From contig NC_092679.1 of assembly GCF_964355755.1 (NCBI RefSeq), positions 17,784,932 through 17,848,931 on the forward strand: DNA of 64,000 nucleotides, in the 5' to 3' direction. The translations under genes and the position numbers were made by a program. This stretch comes from Antedon mediterranea (Eukaryota > Echinodermata > Crinoidea > Comatulida > Antedonidae). Below, in pieces: positions 45,562 to 57,500 of the stretch; within the stretch, counting starts at the first letter, position 1; every line of letters starts with the position of its first letter. The notes beneath the pieces are model-generated. The model was not told the DNA's origin and searched no databases. It worked only from the letters and a program-made list of their open reading frames with translations.

Positions 45562-46476
45562 GCAAAAAAATAGTGCACCACTTAAATAATTTTTTTCCAT
45601 TTCTGTCCCAAAACTGTATTGTTCTGTAGATATGCTTTGGTTTGATATTCTGATTTTAGAAAATTAAATTTCATCTTAAATGGGTAATTAAACTAGGAAA
45701 ATATATTTTCAATTATTTTAATTTGTAGCATTAAACAATTTTATTTATTTATTTTATCAACATTTAGGTGGTTACAAAGGCAATTTTGTGACTAAGATTC
45801 TATAAATCAGATTTTTTAATGATTTTAAATATGTAAATAATTTAATTTTAACAACTCGTTTTGTGTATGATTCAACTCAATAGAGCATACTGCCAATGAT
45901 AACATTATTTTAAATTATAATTTTTTTATATTTTTGTTAAATTTTGTATTGGTATCACCATCAACCAACATTAATGATAATCATGTTTTTATGTTAATAA
46001 CTTAGATATCATGGCAAAATTATTTTACTTCAGTTACTGAAGTAACTGAATTTGGTGCTGCAGTAATGTGTATTAAGTTTGTGTAGACGTTTATTAGGAA
46101 GTCTCTGTTAATTGTCACAAATACACTGGTACAACTTTTGTTTGTCAAGAGAGGTTTACCAGTTGACAAACTATAAAGGAAAAAAAGTTTGCAGACGTTT
46201 TTTAATTCCGGGGATTTGCCTTTGTTTACTTATGCAAAACCATTTTTGTTATAAATTATCAACATGTTATATTACTAAGACTAGCATGGATGGCTTGATC
46301 TATAGTAATCTTTACTATAAGCATAGTTAAATACCATTCAACTTTATAATCTCGCTGTAAGAATGTTAAAACCTGCATTACTGCTACGGTGATTTCTAAT
46401 TGTCTACTCGTACAATCACTTTTGTTTTCTTTTGTCATTTTCAACCCTGAAGAAAGCTTTTGACTTCTCGACTTTC

Positions 46477-46711
46477 TTTTAATGCATGAAGGTCATTTAC
46501 ACACAAAAAAGCGAATTTAAATAAGCTTTATTTATAAAAACAGTTGTAGATAATTCACTATTTTGTATGGTTTGTTTCTGCTTGCTTTATTTCTGCTCTT
46601 TTTTTCACTATCTTTAATGCATGAAAGTCATTTAAACACACAAAATAGCAAAATAGAAGAACCTTTATGTAAAAGAAAAACAGTTTTTACTGGCAGATAA
46701 TTCACTATTTT
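46477..46711. repeat. Imperfect direct duplication, ~90-100 bp units
   Basis: 46477-46566 and 46611-46711 both run from TTTAATGCATGAA..GTCATTTA to CAGATAATTCACTATTTT-type ends (first copy TAGATAATTCACTATTTT). Confidence 0.65.
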
Positions 46712-47762
46712 ATCACTTTCAAGTGCAACATTTACATATATAACAAAATAAAAACATGATTTGCAGATGCATTATTATAGAAAAGAATAAGATTTACTGA
46801 TAAAAATATTAATACTTTGGTTATTAACTTTGTGATTGGTTCTTCAAACTTAGCAATAGTACAGTATGTGAGTTAAAAGGTTTGTCCAAACTTACCTGAA
46901 TTGTATTAATATTAATTCGTATTTTAAGCCAAAATGTTTTGAAACTTTTGTATCTTTGTCAATGCTTTGGTGATTCGGTATTTTTAATCGAACTTTTCAT
47001 AAATAAATGCCATAAGATAATTAATATTTTGTATAAGTATATTTGTTTAGATAATGTTTATTTCTTCGTGCATGTGGTGGATCGTCGTCCATCATTGTTC
47101 AGACACGTAAGTATGACGATCTATTACCGACACACGGAAAGTTTCCAACATGGTACTACTATTGGAGTACTTTAAGTTAGAACGCCTTCTTTAGAACACT
47201 TCGGGGCCATTTGAAATTAATAGTTTTTCCTTCTTAATGATAATACTACTGACCGCCAACTCCTAATTATTCAGGGGACACCCTTGCAAAGGGGATACTT
47301 TTGGGCCCCAAAGCTGTCCCCTTAATAGGAGTTACAATATCTGAAAATAGTTCATTTTGAGAGTAAACTTATGGTCGTAAGGCTTGCTAGTACGTGTTTA
47401 CTTGGGCAATGATACATCTATCTCGAGTTTGTTATTAATTCTTGTTGCATTTTTGCCTAGTATCTCGCTACTTTGACGCCATTAGAAGCTTGTGTCCTGA
47501 GTATTTTGAAAGTTAGAAACTAACTGTAAACTACACCGATGTAAGTACAATTCTTTTTTTTTATCTACTGGACACATACTTCGAAATTTCCTACAGCTCT
47601 AATAAACCATTTAAGTCATGAAACTTGAATTAGTCTAACAATACGTTGTTTCCAATTAGTTATCCATTAAACGCAACAACAATGTATTCTTATTTTATTT
47701 TGACGATTTCGGCAATGTGCATTTTTATTTTTCTTTAAATTTGCAGGCCTACTGCTTATCTT

Positions 47763-47952
47763 AAACGTTCCACAACCCAGGAGCAAACTTTCCCACAACC
47801 TCGGGAAATAGGACTATATGTGCTTTTGAAAAAGAAATGTATATGCATTTAATGTAGTTATTTGAAACGTTCCACAACCCAGATGCAAACTTTCCCACAA
47901 CCCGGGGAAAATTGGTGCTTTTGAACACGAAATGTATAGGCATTTAATATAG
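47763..47952. repeat. Direct tandem duplication, ~100-bp units
   Basis: 47763-47861 and 47865-47952 both read AAACGTTCCACAACCCAG, GCAAACTTTCCCACAACC, then GTGCTTTTGAA and GAAATGTATA.GCATTTAAT. Confidence 0.75.
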
Positions 47953-48452
47953 TATCGAAAATAATACATTCGGATGAGCCGATATCATCAACAGATAACC
48001 TATGAGGAAATAAGATCAGCAAATACCCATGTTCGTTAGCTCAATATCCTGTTAAACATCCCCGGGTTGTTAGAAGAACATAGCATTAGAAAGAAAATGT
48101 TAGGCCTACGAAGAACCACGGAGGACATTAATACAAATGTAGTATGTCCCTACAGCACCTAAATGTCCACCGAACGGGTGGTTCGCGGCTCATTCTTAGC
48201 AGGGTACCTTGTTGTGGTTATTAAATATTTATAAATATTGATTGTTTAGCCTATTACAGTAATGTTATTGTTCGTGCCAATATAATAATTGTATTCTCTT
48301 TCGTTGCAATGAAACTAGAAGTTATTATATTTTTGAATGGCATGTCCAGTAATCGAATTAAATAATAAAAGTGACTCTAACCCCCTGGCTATATTATCTA
48401 TTATTTTTATTCACAAGTTTCAGCGAAAAGACAATACAAATCGTAGTGGTTT

Positions 48453-48464
48453 CGCGCATGCGCG
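48453..48464. promoter_or_regulatory. NRF1-like palindrome upstream of transporter exon 1a
   Basis: CGCGCATGCGCG, a perfect palindrome with the NRF1 core GCGCATGCGC, 87 bp before the ATG at 48551. It suggests a promoter of its own for the first exon version. No expression evidence. Confidence 0.4.
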
Positions 48465-48550
48465 AGCATTTTTGTACTTTACTGATAAACCGCGAACATC
48501 TGTACGTACTATTCATTCTTGGGTGTACTATTAAAGGTAGGCCTACGAAC

Positions 48551-48746
48551 ATGGATCAGACCGGAAAATACGCTCAAGTAAAGCGATCTGAATCAGAAAA
48601 TGCAACCGAAGCTACTGGTGGTGTTAAGTTAAATCCTCGTGGAAAGTGGATAGGAAGACTTGACTTTTTGCTATCTTTGATTGGCTTTTCTGTTGGACTT
48701 GGTAACGTTTGGCGATTCCCGTACCTCGCGTATAAGAACGGAGGCG
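48551..48746 (+). CDS. Alternative first coding exon (1a) of the SLC6 transporter
   Basis: Starts [17 protein letters not shown] and continues into first-helix sequence [20 protein letters not shown], ending in a split glycine codon with donor GGCG|GTAAGA. It is homologous throughout its second half to exon 1b at 51559-51736, and both end in phase 1, so either can join exon 2 at 52121. Used with exon 2 onward it gives a 616-residue transporter with a different cytoplasmic N-terminus. The frame stays open upstream to 48371, but ATG 48551 is preferred because the upstream part has no family resemblance. The alternative reading is an orphan first exon left by a partial gene duplication; no matching downstream exons lie between 48747 and 51558. 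Confidence 0.75.
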
Positions 48747-49919
48747 GTAAGATTGTGTTTATTTCGAAGGTTTTCTGCCATTTGTAGTTGCTGCAAAGTT
48801 CAGCTGTCAGTGACTCGTTGTTTTTTTTTATATATACACAATTTGTTTTGTTTGTGAAGTTAGTTCAGGTGTCTTGCATGTAAAAAATACTACAGCTTGC
48901 GGGGTGTTTTTGTTTCAATTCTGTATACTGTAGTAGTCGGTACAATTAAGTCAGAGTTGGGCTAACACTTTCCTACCATTTCGATTGGGGTTTTTTTTTT
49001 TTTACGTAGGAGTTGCGGAGATGACAGGCGGATTTTTCGTACATAAGTTTTAGTCTACTTCGTAGCATTATTATACTAATACGGGGGTCACGACTTCAAT
49101 GAACTTACTGTGATCTCGTTCCACCCATATGTTATATACTGTACACGTATGTATGTTTAAATGCATTTAAATGAATGGAAAATAAACGAAACGAAACTCT
49201 TTATGTGAAAGATAGCCGATACTTCCCAAATTTATGCAAGCAACTTTTAGTAAGCTAGAGGTCCGACGGAAATAAAATATATTCAGACCAATGCCGACGT
49301 TATTACCGGGATGGCTTGATGTGACCAATAATATGTATAAAATAAATTTGGCTATTAATATTGCAATAAATATCCTCTATTCATCATATTTCAGAATAAC
49401 ACCACAACGTTTGTTAAAATAGAAAGGATTTTAACTTTACAAAAAGATTATGTAGGCCTAAACAATAGTAAAGTAAGTTACGCTAAATAACCTTTACGAT
49501 TTAACATTATTAATGGATAAAAAGGAATTGATATTCAGAAAATGGTTTATGAGCTTACGTATAATTAAAATATAACCTACGCATGCTACGCACGCCGCTG
49601 GCCTATATTCTGATTTATACTGATGAAGGGCTAGTGTTGCCCGAAAGCTCTGCTAACTTTTCTGGCTGTTTCACTTTATCGTTTTGATTTAGCTTTTCGC
49701 TTTTTTTTTGTATCTCCATTGATATCCAGCCACTGATACCCACACCATTGGTTTTAGTGTTAAAACATGTTGCCAATTACAGTCGGTTTTGTTTAGTATA
49801 TTTAATGAGGGTGATCCATCTAACAATTGCTGATCATTAGGGTTAGACACAAGATGCTCTACATCAACAAAGTCTTATTAAAAGTCTTTGGGAATGGAGT
49901 TGTAATTTTGTTCTGACAT

Positions 49920-49988
49920 GTGACGGGACTTGAACCCAGAGGATCCTTGGAGTGGTAGCCAAGCATCATAACCACCAAGGAGGAAAGT
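49920..49988 (-). mobile_element. tRNA-SINE head fragment
   Basis: On the minus strand: CTTGGTGGTTATGATGCTTG (A-box side) and CTGGGTTCAAGTCCCGTCA (B-box side). It resembles the head at 30016-30090. Too short and poorly paired for a tRNA. Confidence 0.5.
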
Positions 49989-50921
49989 GGCCCTTTAATA
50001 GGGTGTCCCAATAAAGGGATTCTACTGAGTATTCCATGATATATTTACCGTTGTTTTACCACCCTCCCTGGATCTTTACACTGAGGCGTAACCGTGGTAG
50101 AACATTTACAATGGTGCTCGCGATTAAATTAACAAAAAAACGGGGTTTAGAAAATCTGTTTTCAGCAGCAGTCTCTGCCTTTGTAGTACGGTAGCCTAGT
50201 AGTTAAATACAGTGTACTTTGCTATCATAGAATTCGTTTTCATTGACAAAATACAAAGAGTTTCTTTCGCGATTCTGATTTAGCCTACGCTTTTTATTGT
50301 TATTCTTTATCTTTCTGGCTTTGGTACTTTTCAATGAACGTTACAGTACAAAATTCCGAGTGTTTTTTATCTGGCAAAATTAAAGTTAGGCCTACTTTGG
50401 AATTAGTCATGGTTGTCATTGTGGACATGGTAGGCCTACAATGCGAGATCATGCTGCGTGTTGCATGTTGTAATGACCCAGTTTATAACAAATAAACATA
50501 ATACTAATTAAACTATTAATCCTAAATATTCGTTTATATACATAAATCAATGATCAGTGATTCGTAAATAGCGACAGACTCTACTTTTTGTCCAACGATA
50601 TGTCCCCTATATAGACTTTGTACTTGTTAATCAACGAGGCGACCTCGTTACTCCTACCGTAAATCTTCTAATTGTAACCTTCTTTGATTGTTTTTAGGGG
50701 GGTTACTATTAGAGTAGTGGGTTACTATTACTAATCTTAAATTAGGCACTTGAAAATAGTAACCCACCCCAGCTTTTCCGGTCATCAACTCCTAGCAAGA
50801 TCAACATACAGTATCTCCTTATTTTCAAAATACTGCTGCATCATAAGTTTTTGTGGGTTATTATTATAGATTGACTTTAAGGTGGGTTATTAGAAGGGGG
50901 TTACTATTAGAGTGTGTATTA

Positions 50922-51009
50922 GCAATCACAAGCGAATAAGCCGTGATTGGTTAAAACACTTGCGTTGCGTTTACGTCCTTGCGTTACGTTCTAGTGGGAA
51001 CCAAGCTTT
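50922..51009. repeat. MITE family B, right half
   Basis: AGCAATCACAAGCGAATAAG, then TGATTGGTTAAAACACTTGC and the right end TTCTAGTGGGAACCAAGCTT. Confidence 0.7.
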
Positions 51010-51175
51010 ACAGACACTCTGCGCGCCGCGGAGAATATGTACATGGTACAGTACAGTTGGTATTTGTCGCAGCCAATCATACGATCAAAGGACGATTACG
51101 AGTTCATATCTTGACAAGGCGAGTTCAGTGTCCACTTTTAGATTTCCTTGGTGTATCCACCGGTCTCGATCTCTC

Positions 51176-51279
51176 CCCTTCCATTCAGTTAAACCTTATA
51201 TCCAGGGCAGTGAAATACACTGTAGGCGCGCCTCCTACACTGCCCTGGATATAAGGTTTACTGTAACTGAATGGAAGGG
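51176..51279. repeat. 104-bp near-perfect hairpin upstream of exon 1b
   Basis: Arms 51176-51212 and 51238-51279 are complementary except for a 5-nt bulge (ACTGT) in the right arm. The 25-nt loop includes GGCGCGCC and has a further short stem (GTAGG/CCTAC). Not a copy of the MITE families seen here. Confidence 0.75.
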
Positions 51280-51558
51280 TAAGCTTATTATGTAATCACA
51301 GTCTATGATCCAATATGATATGCTTTCCTGATGCCATTATACCACAGTAGCCCTAATCAATCATTATAGGCTAATTTAACCACGATCTTCAAATACGGTA
51401 GGACTATATACTCCACCACCTTACTGTAAACATTAGGTTCGTTTTAATAGTGAGTTTGCAAACATTATAAACTTTTAAGACATGATGATTGCTCAATCAT
51501 TCTGTTCGGTCGCCTCGTCGATTAACTAGGCCTAATTGATTGAAGCCCAATTGATATT

Positions 51559-54500
51559 ATGAAGACGGATAAAGAAATAATTGTAGATAATGAAAAGAAA
51601 ACCACGTCGGATGATGGTTTAAATGAGAGGGGTACATGGTCTGGTAAACTTGACTTTATCTTATCTTTAATCGGATTCTCCGTCGGATTAGGAAATGTAT
51701 GGCGATTTCCATACCTGTGCTACAAAAATGGCGGAGGTAAGTTTTGCACAGAATATAAAATTGTCGGAAATTACAAATTACTATAGGCCTAGTCAGACTG
51801 CATTATACTGATTATTGTTGAAAAGAAATTTTGTCATTCATATACTATGAATAATTTATTTCTGCATCACTTACCACGAAAGAAAGCTGCCGGTAAACTT
51901 GAAACCACACAGTTTAATTACGACGAAACAGGAAGTGGAAGTAAAACTTACAACCTCTATTCGGGGGACAAATATGGTAGTGATATGCTTAAATATGGTA
52001 GTGACATGCTTAAATATGGTAGTGATATGAAATCATGTCCATGTATGTAAAACTTAAAGTAAACTAAAACTTAAACTTAAACAAAACTTAAACTAATGTG
52101 TTTTCTTTTTTCCTAATTAGGTGCTTTCCTAATTCCATATTTCATCTGCCTAATTGTTGGAGCTATCCCATTGGTTTTCTTGGAGATTGGTATTGGACAG
52201 TATACATCTCAAGCGGGAATTTCATGCTGGACAATATGTCCGATTTTCAAAGGTAAACAAAATGATAACCAAATATAAAGTTTGTATTATCTGAAGGTAC
52301 CTTGTAAACATTATTACTGTACTTACTGCAGCAGTATGAGTTTTTTATATAGGCAATCCACACGGTCAGCAACTGCCTCGTAAACTTCTACATTAAAAGG
52401 TTATTATTGCAGTAAATGTAGTTACTGCAGTAAAATACAGTAATCAGTTAAGTTGTTCGAACTCAATACTTGTACATCATAATTTTGTATATAATCATTT
52501 ATACTGTTATAACTTTATTGACTTGTGCTTATAAAAATACGTGTATTACCAATATGGTTGTCGTGAACCTATTACAACGTCATCATAAATCAAGTTATAT
52601 CTGAAAATCATTTATAATGTTATAAAATTATAAAATTTTGCTTATATAAATACTAGGTATTGGTGTAGCCAATATGGTCGTCGTGCAGTTCGTCAACTAC
52701 TATTACAACGTCATCATAGCATGGGCTCTGTTCTACATGTTCAACTCATTTTCCAGTGTTTTACCGTGGTCGAACTGTAATAATGAATGGAACACCAAGT
52801 ACTGCACTACCGTCGATGATTTCGTCGACGCCGGCACGCGTAACTACACTAACCGATACATCGGCGGCGAATGGTACAACGGTACAGTTTACGATGGGAA
52901 GATCAATGGAACTAAACTGGTACCCGCTGCTATTGAATTTTGGGAGTATGTATTAATATTACATAGTTATGTCTACATTTAAAGCCTTGTTTACACTGCC
53001 AAACTATTTGAAAACTCAAACTTTGTCAATGTTTCCCAAAATTTTCCCACCACAAATACTGTAAAAACACACGTTTTTACAAGTCTACACTAGCAAACTT
53101 TGTATTTTGTTTATATGACCTAAAGGTCATCGTGTACATTTATTCAACACCATCTTTATTCAATCTGCATCATGACGTATTATCAAATCACGTGACAAAC
53201 TTTAGTTTGCAAACAAAACTTTAATAGTACCACTTATTTTTAGACACTTTAAACGCGTGCGCAGTATTATAGAATTTTCAATGACTTTACAGTCGTAAAC
53301 GTGTTTTCCAAAATTATTTATATACCTTTGCCTTGGGAACAATGCCTTATAAACTTTCTATCTTTTGTATGTACTAAAAATAACCAATAGCAAAAGCCGT
53401 ATATATTACAAAAACCGTATATTACAAAAACGCACTCACCAATCAATAATGTACTTTTCTAATTGAAAATAACACTATTTTACTATGAGACCAATTTCCT
53501 ACACCTATTACAACTTATAAATATTATGTACATAAATTAGTGTAAAGCCTGTGATACCCTCAATTCAACTTGATGTGCTGACTTTTGCCTGCAGACGTCC
53601 ATTTCCTATTTTTACTTCTTTAGTCAAGCTTAAATTGTTGACAGTAATTAGATTTAACTTTGAGAACGCACACGGTCGTTCATTTCCGGTACCCTGGATT
53701 GGACAAAATGACACGTTTTCCGAATTTGAAGAAAAAAAAATTACATAACGTACACTGTCTCCCGTACAGGCAATGAACCCCTAGTACAAATCTTTCTCAG
53801 TATTTAATATGACGTTTATTAGGCCTACATTACGTAATTATATTAATCAATCACGCATAACGGAGTGTAACTAGCGCCATCATAGTATAAGTGAGAACGG
53901 TCGTTTCAATCCATCACCTGGTTGAAAACTTTCTCCGTATTTATGCCATATATGCATTACGTCATTATATTAATCAATCGCGCATAACGGAGTGTAACTA
54001 GCGCCATCACATCACGCCAAGTGTGTACGGTCGTTTCAATCCATCACCAGGTTTGAAATCCTTTTTCATTGCATTTTTTTAAAGCCATGCTCTCTCGATT
54101 GTTATTTCGACCCTACCATTTTCTTGCGAGACGCCAATGCACGTATTAATTATTGAATGAATATATCTTACAGGCGTAATGTACTCAAGATTCACCTGTC
54201 CAAAGGCTTCGATGATCCGGCTGGTATGAATTGGCAAATGGTTGGCTGTCTTGCACTAGCCTGGGTCATTATTTATTTCTGTATTTGGAAAGGAGTCAAA
54301 AGTACCGGAAAGGTAACTTAATTATGCTAAAACTTGCTTGTTTTTATTTTAACCAAACATTAATTAGTGCGAATGCCGAACAACCGATTCGAATTATCAA
54401 ATTATCCTATGGAAATTAATCTAGCCGACACCAACACGATATAGGAGAACCTAAATCTGCACTAAGCCTGATTTCACTTTGGAAGCAACACAGTGTGTAC

Positions 54501-57500
54501 ACGCAATGGAAATGAGTTGACCAATCACGAAGACCAATCAATTCGTCCATGAGTCGTGATTGCTTGAGTTGCTTCCTAGTGGGAACTACTTTTACTTGCG
54601 TTGCGCTTGTGCTTTATAGCTTGAACCTCGTTTTACTTGCATTTTGCTTGTGCTTTATAGCTTGAACCTCGTTTTACTTGCAGTGCGCTTGTGCTTCATA
54701 GTTTGAACCTCGTTTTACTTGCAGTGCGCTTGTGCTTTATAGCTTGAACCTCGTTTTACTTGCAGTGCGCTTGTGCTTCATAGTTTGAACCTCGTTTTAC
54801 TTGCAGTGCGCTTGTGCTTAATAGTTTGAACCTCGTTTTACTTGCAGTGCGCTTGTGCTTAATAGTTTGAACCTCGTTTTACTTGCAGTGCGCTTGTGCT
54901 TAATAGTTTGAACCTCGTTTTACTTGCAGTGCGCTTGTGCTTAATAGTTTGAACCTCGTTTTACTTGCAGTGCGCTTGTGCTTAATAGTTTGAACCTCGT
55001 TTTACTTGCAGTGCGCTTGTGCTTAATAGTTTGAACCTCGTTTTACTTGCAGTGCGCTTGTGCTTAATAGTTTGAACCTCGTTTTACTTGCAGTGCGCTT
55101 GTGCTTTATAGTTTGAACCTCGTTTTACTTGCAGTGCGCTTGTGCTTAATAGTTTGAACCTCGTTTTACTTGCGTTGCGCTTGTGCTTCATAGTTTGAAC
55201 CTCGTTTTACTTGCAGCGCGCTTGTGCTTTATAGCTTGAACCTCGTTTTACTTGCAGTGCGCTTGCGTCTGTAGTGGAAACCAAGAGTTAGAATGACCCA
55301 GGTAGCATTACATTAAAAACCACATATTTAGCATGTATTTTAAAACTATCGTTCCACTCGGTTTCTCGCATAATAAAGAATTTTACGGTTGACATATCAG
55401 CCCCTCCGTTAACAAATCCATTTTAAATCAGTTGTGTGCCTTGAATAATAACAGGATATTTAATATTTATCGTTATGTGTAATTATGAGCAGACAAAATA
55501 TATTTAAGTTAAGTTGTTACAATAATGTACGTCTGTTTTGTCCTTTTTACTTGTCTTGTTTTCACAGGCTCTACACTCCAATAAGCTGCCCTAAATTTTG
55601 TTCTACACTTCACTTTCATGTTTTAGAAATATTTCTTTATAATTTAAATTCTGGTTTAGGCTGCGGAACACAAGACGATAACGATCGACGATAAATGGAT
55701 AAACATACATTTTTCTTACTTAAAACAAAAGAAATTCGAAAATATTTATTCTAGAATTATATTTTAATCATTATTTTATGCAGTCTCTGATAAAATAAAT
55801 TTTTTTTTAATGACGTCATGATCAATAAGAACAATAACATCGTTGTATCGTGACGATATTATTGCTTTTACTAATCATGACGTCATTTGATTGTGGACGT
55901 GTGAAAATATCAATTCAATTCAGTTAATTTATTGGCAGCATAGATGGTTATCCTATAGTTATATGGTGAAAACATTTTTTTTTTTACATAGGTAAAATGC
56001 ATATTTATCTGTGGAAATGTGGAAATATTTCTTATTATAATTATTTTGATATAATAATAATAATTGTTTTGATGTTCGCAGGTTGTATATTTCACTGCAA
56101 CGTTCCCGTACATTTTCCTGACAATCCTGTTGATCCGATCTGTCACACTGGAAGGTGCTTCTGTGGGACTTGAATTTTATCTCAAACCAAATACGACTTT
56201 ATTATTAGAATCACAGGTATGTAGTCACCTAGTGGCAGTGTTTGTAAATACTGTTTTCGGAACAGTAACCGAACTTTTACTTTTGTTCCTTTTTCGTTAA
56301 AAATTATCATGATTATCACATTTTTAAAGGTCTGGATGGACGCGGCCACTCAGACATTTTACTCTTATTCCATCGGAGTTGGTACGTGGTGCGCCCTCAG
56401 CAGTTTTAACAAGTTCAACCATAACTTTTGGAGGTATTATTATTACACAGAAAGTAAAATTACTAGTTTTTACTAGTTTAAAAACTAGTGAAATTGCATT
56501 TTTTTTATTCAATAGGTGTTTATTCTTACGGTGTATTACGTAACATGGTAACTATTAACTAGCACTTCAATAAAAACATATAATATAACAGATATCGCCT
56601 TTTACATATCGGTAAAATATAAGATTTGACATACCCCTCGGGAATGAAATTTTGCTCTCGAAAATATATATTTCCCTCAGATGGCGCTTAGATAAAAATA
56701 TATACCCTCGAGCAAAATATAATTTACTCGGGGATGTAAAATCTTATATTTCCCCTCTAAGCAGGCAATATCTGTATAATATTATTATATAGATAATAAT
56801 TAAACGTCGATCGCGTTTGTAAAGCGCACATACCAACAGATGCATACAACCAGTGATGCCCTTTAGATTTAACAAACTAATACTAATGAAAATATGAGAA
56901 AAAAAATCGACTAACTAAACAGTGTTAGTTTATATAATTTCATTGTTTTACTTTTTAGCGTTGAACTTTTGTTTGTATAATTTTTATTTTTTTTTAAAAT
57001 AAATAGTAGTAGTGTCAATTTGGTCGTGCGTTACGCACGTTCCTTATAAAGTGGGAAAAGACGATTAACTGTATGGTGGTTTTAATATGTGTGTTTGTTT
57101 TTTTTAAATATTATTATGGATGCGTTTATTTATTACACGTGTGTGACCATAATATGAAAGGTTAAAATCTTAATTTTTTATAACGTAACACTGGGGGATT
57201 TTAGTGAAAATATAAGTCGTTATAAATGGGAAATTTCTCTTTATATCTCTTTAGAGATTGCGTGGTTTTTGCGTTCGTCAATTCAGGCACTAGTATTTAT
57301 GCTGGAATTGTCATATTCTCAGTTATCGGGTTTATGTCGGTAAAACAGGGCATTCCTGTGGACGAAGTTGCAAGATCTGGTAAGTAGGAACCAGTGGAGT
57401 AACAGCTATGAGCGCTCACTACTGGTTAAATCCAGGGACCTCAGAGCTTATAGGACCCAAGTAGGACCCAAAGAAAGCAACGGGCATTACAATATGTTGA

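Larger units (their letters stand above)
43742..48452. other. Intergenic DNA between KIF16B and the SLC6 gene
   Basis: No gene seen. It contains two long family B MITEs (44457-44769 and 45379-45561), two local tandem duplications (46477-46711 and 47763-47952) and a fragment of family H words (about 47263-47340). From about 47 kb onward CpG and TAGGCCTA become common. Confidence 0.55.
48747..51558. other. DNA between transporter first exons 1a and 1b
   Basis: No second or later SLC6 exon was found here. It contains a minus-strand tRNA-SINE head fragment (49920-49988), a family H fragment (about 49990-50026), a half copy of MITE B (50922-51009) and a 104-bp hairpin (51176-51279). Confidence 0.55.

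Noticed and set aside
48371-48550. In-frame upstream extension of transporter exon 1a
   Set aside because: Open for 60 codons, but the sequence has no SLC6 resemblance and contains the NRF1-like site; more likely promoter and 5' UTR.
50979-51295. Two overlapping open frames before exon 1b
   Set aside because: They run across the MITE B right end and the 104-bp hairpin; composition follows the repeats and there is no family match.
51847-52050. 67-codon open frame with a repeated KYGSDML motif
   Set aside because: The repeats are the internal module of MITE family A read as protein; the region is transporter intron 1.
52981-53225. Possible further copy of MITE family A (GCCTTGTTTACACTGCCAAA)
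   Set aside because: It shares only a vague start with the family and lacks the internal module and matching right end; left unassigned.
54588-55262. Evenly spaced repeats that resemble a CRISPR array
   Set aside because: The 41-bp period has no variable spacers; whole units are nearly identical, and it lies in an animal intron.
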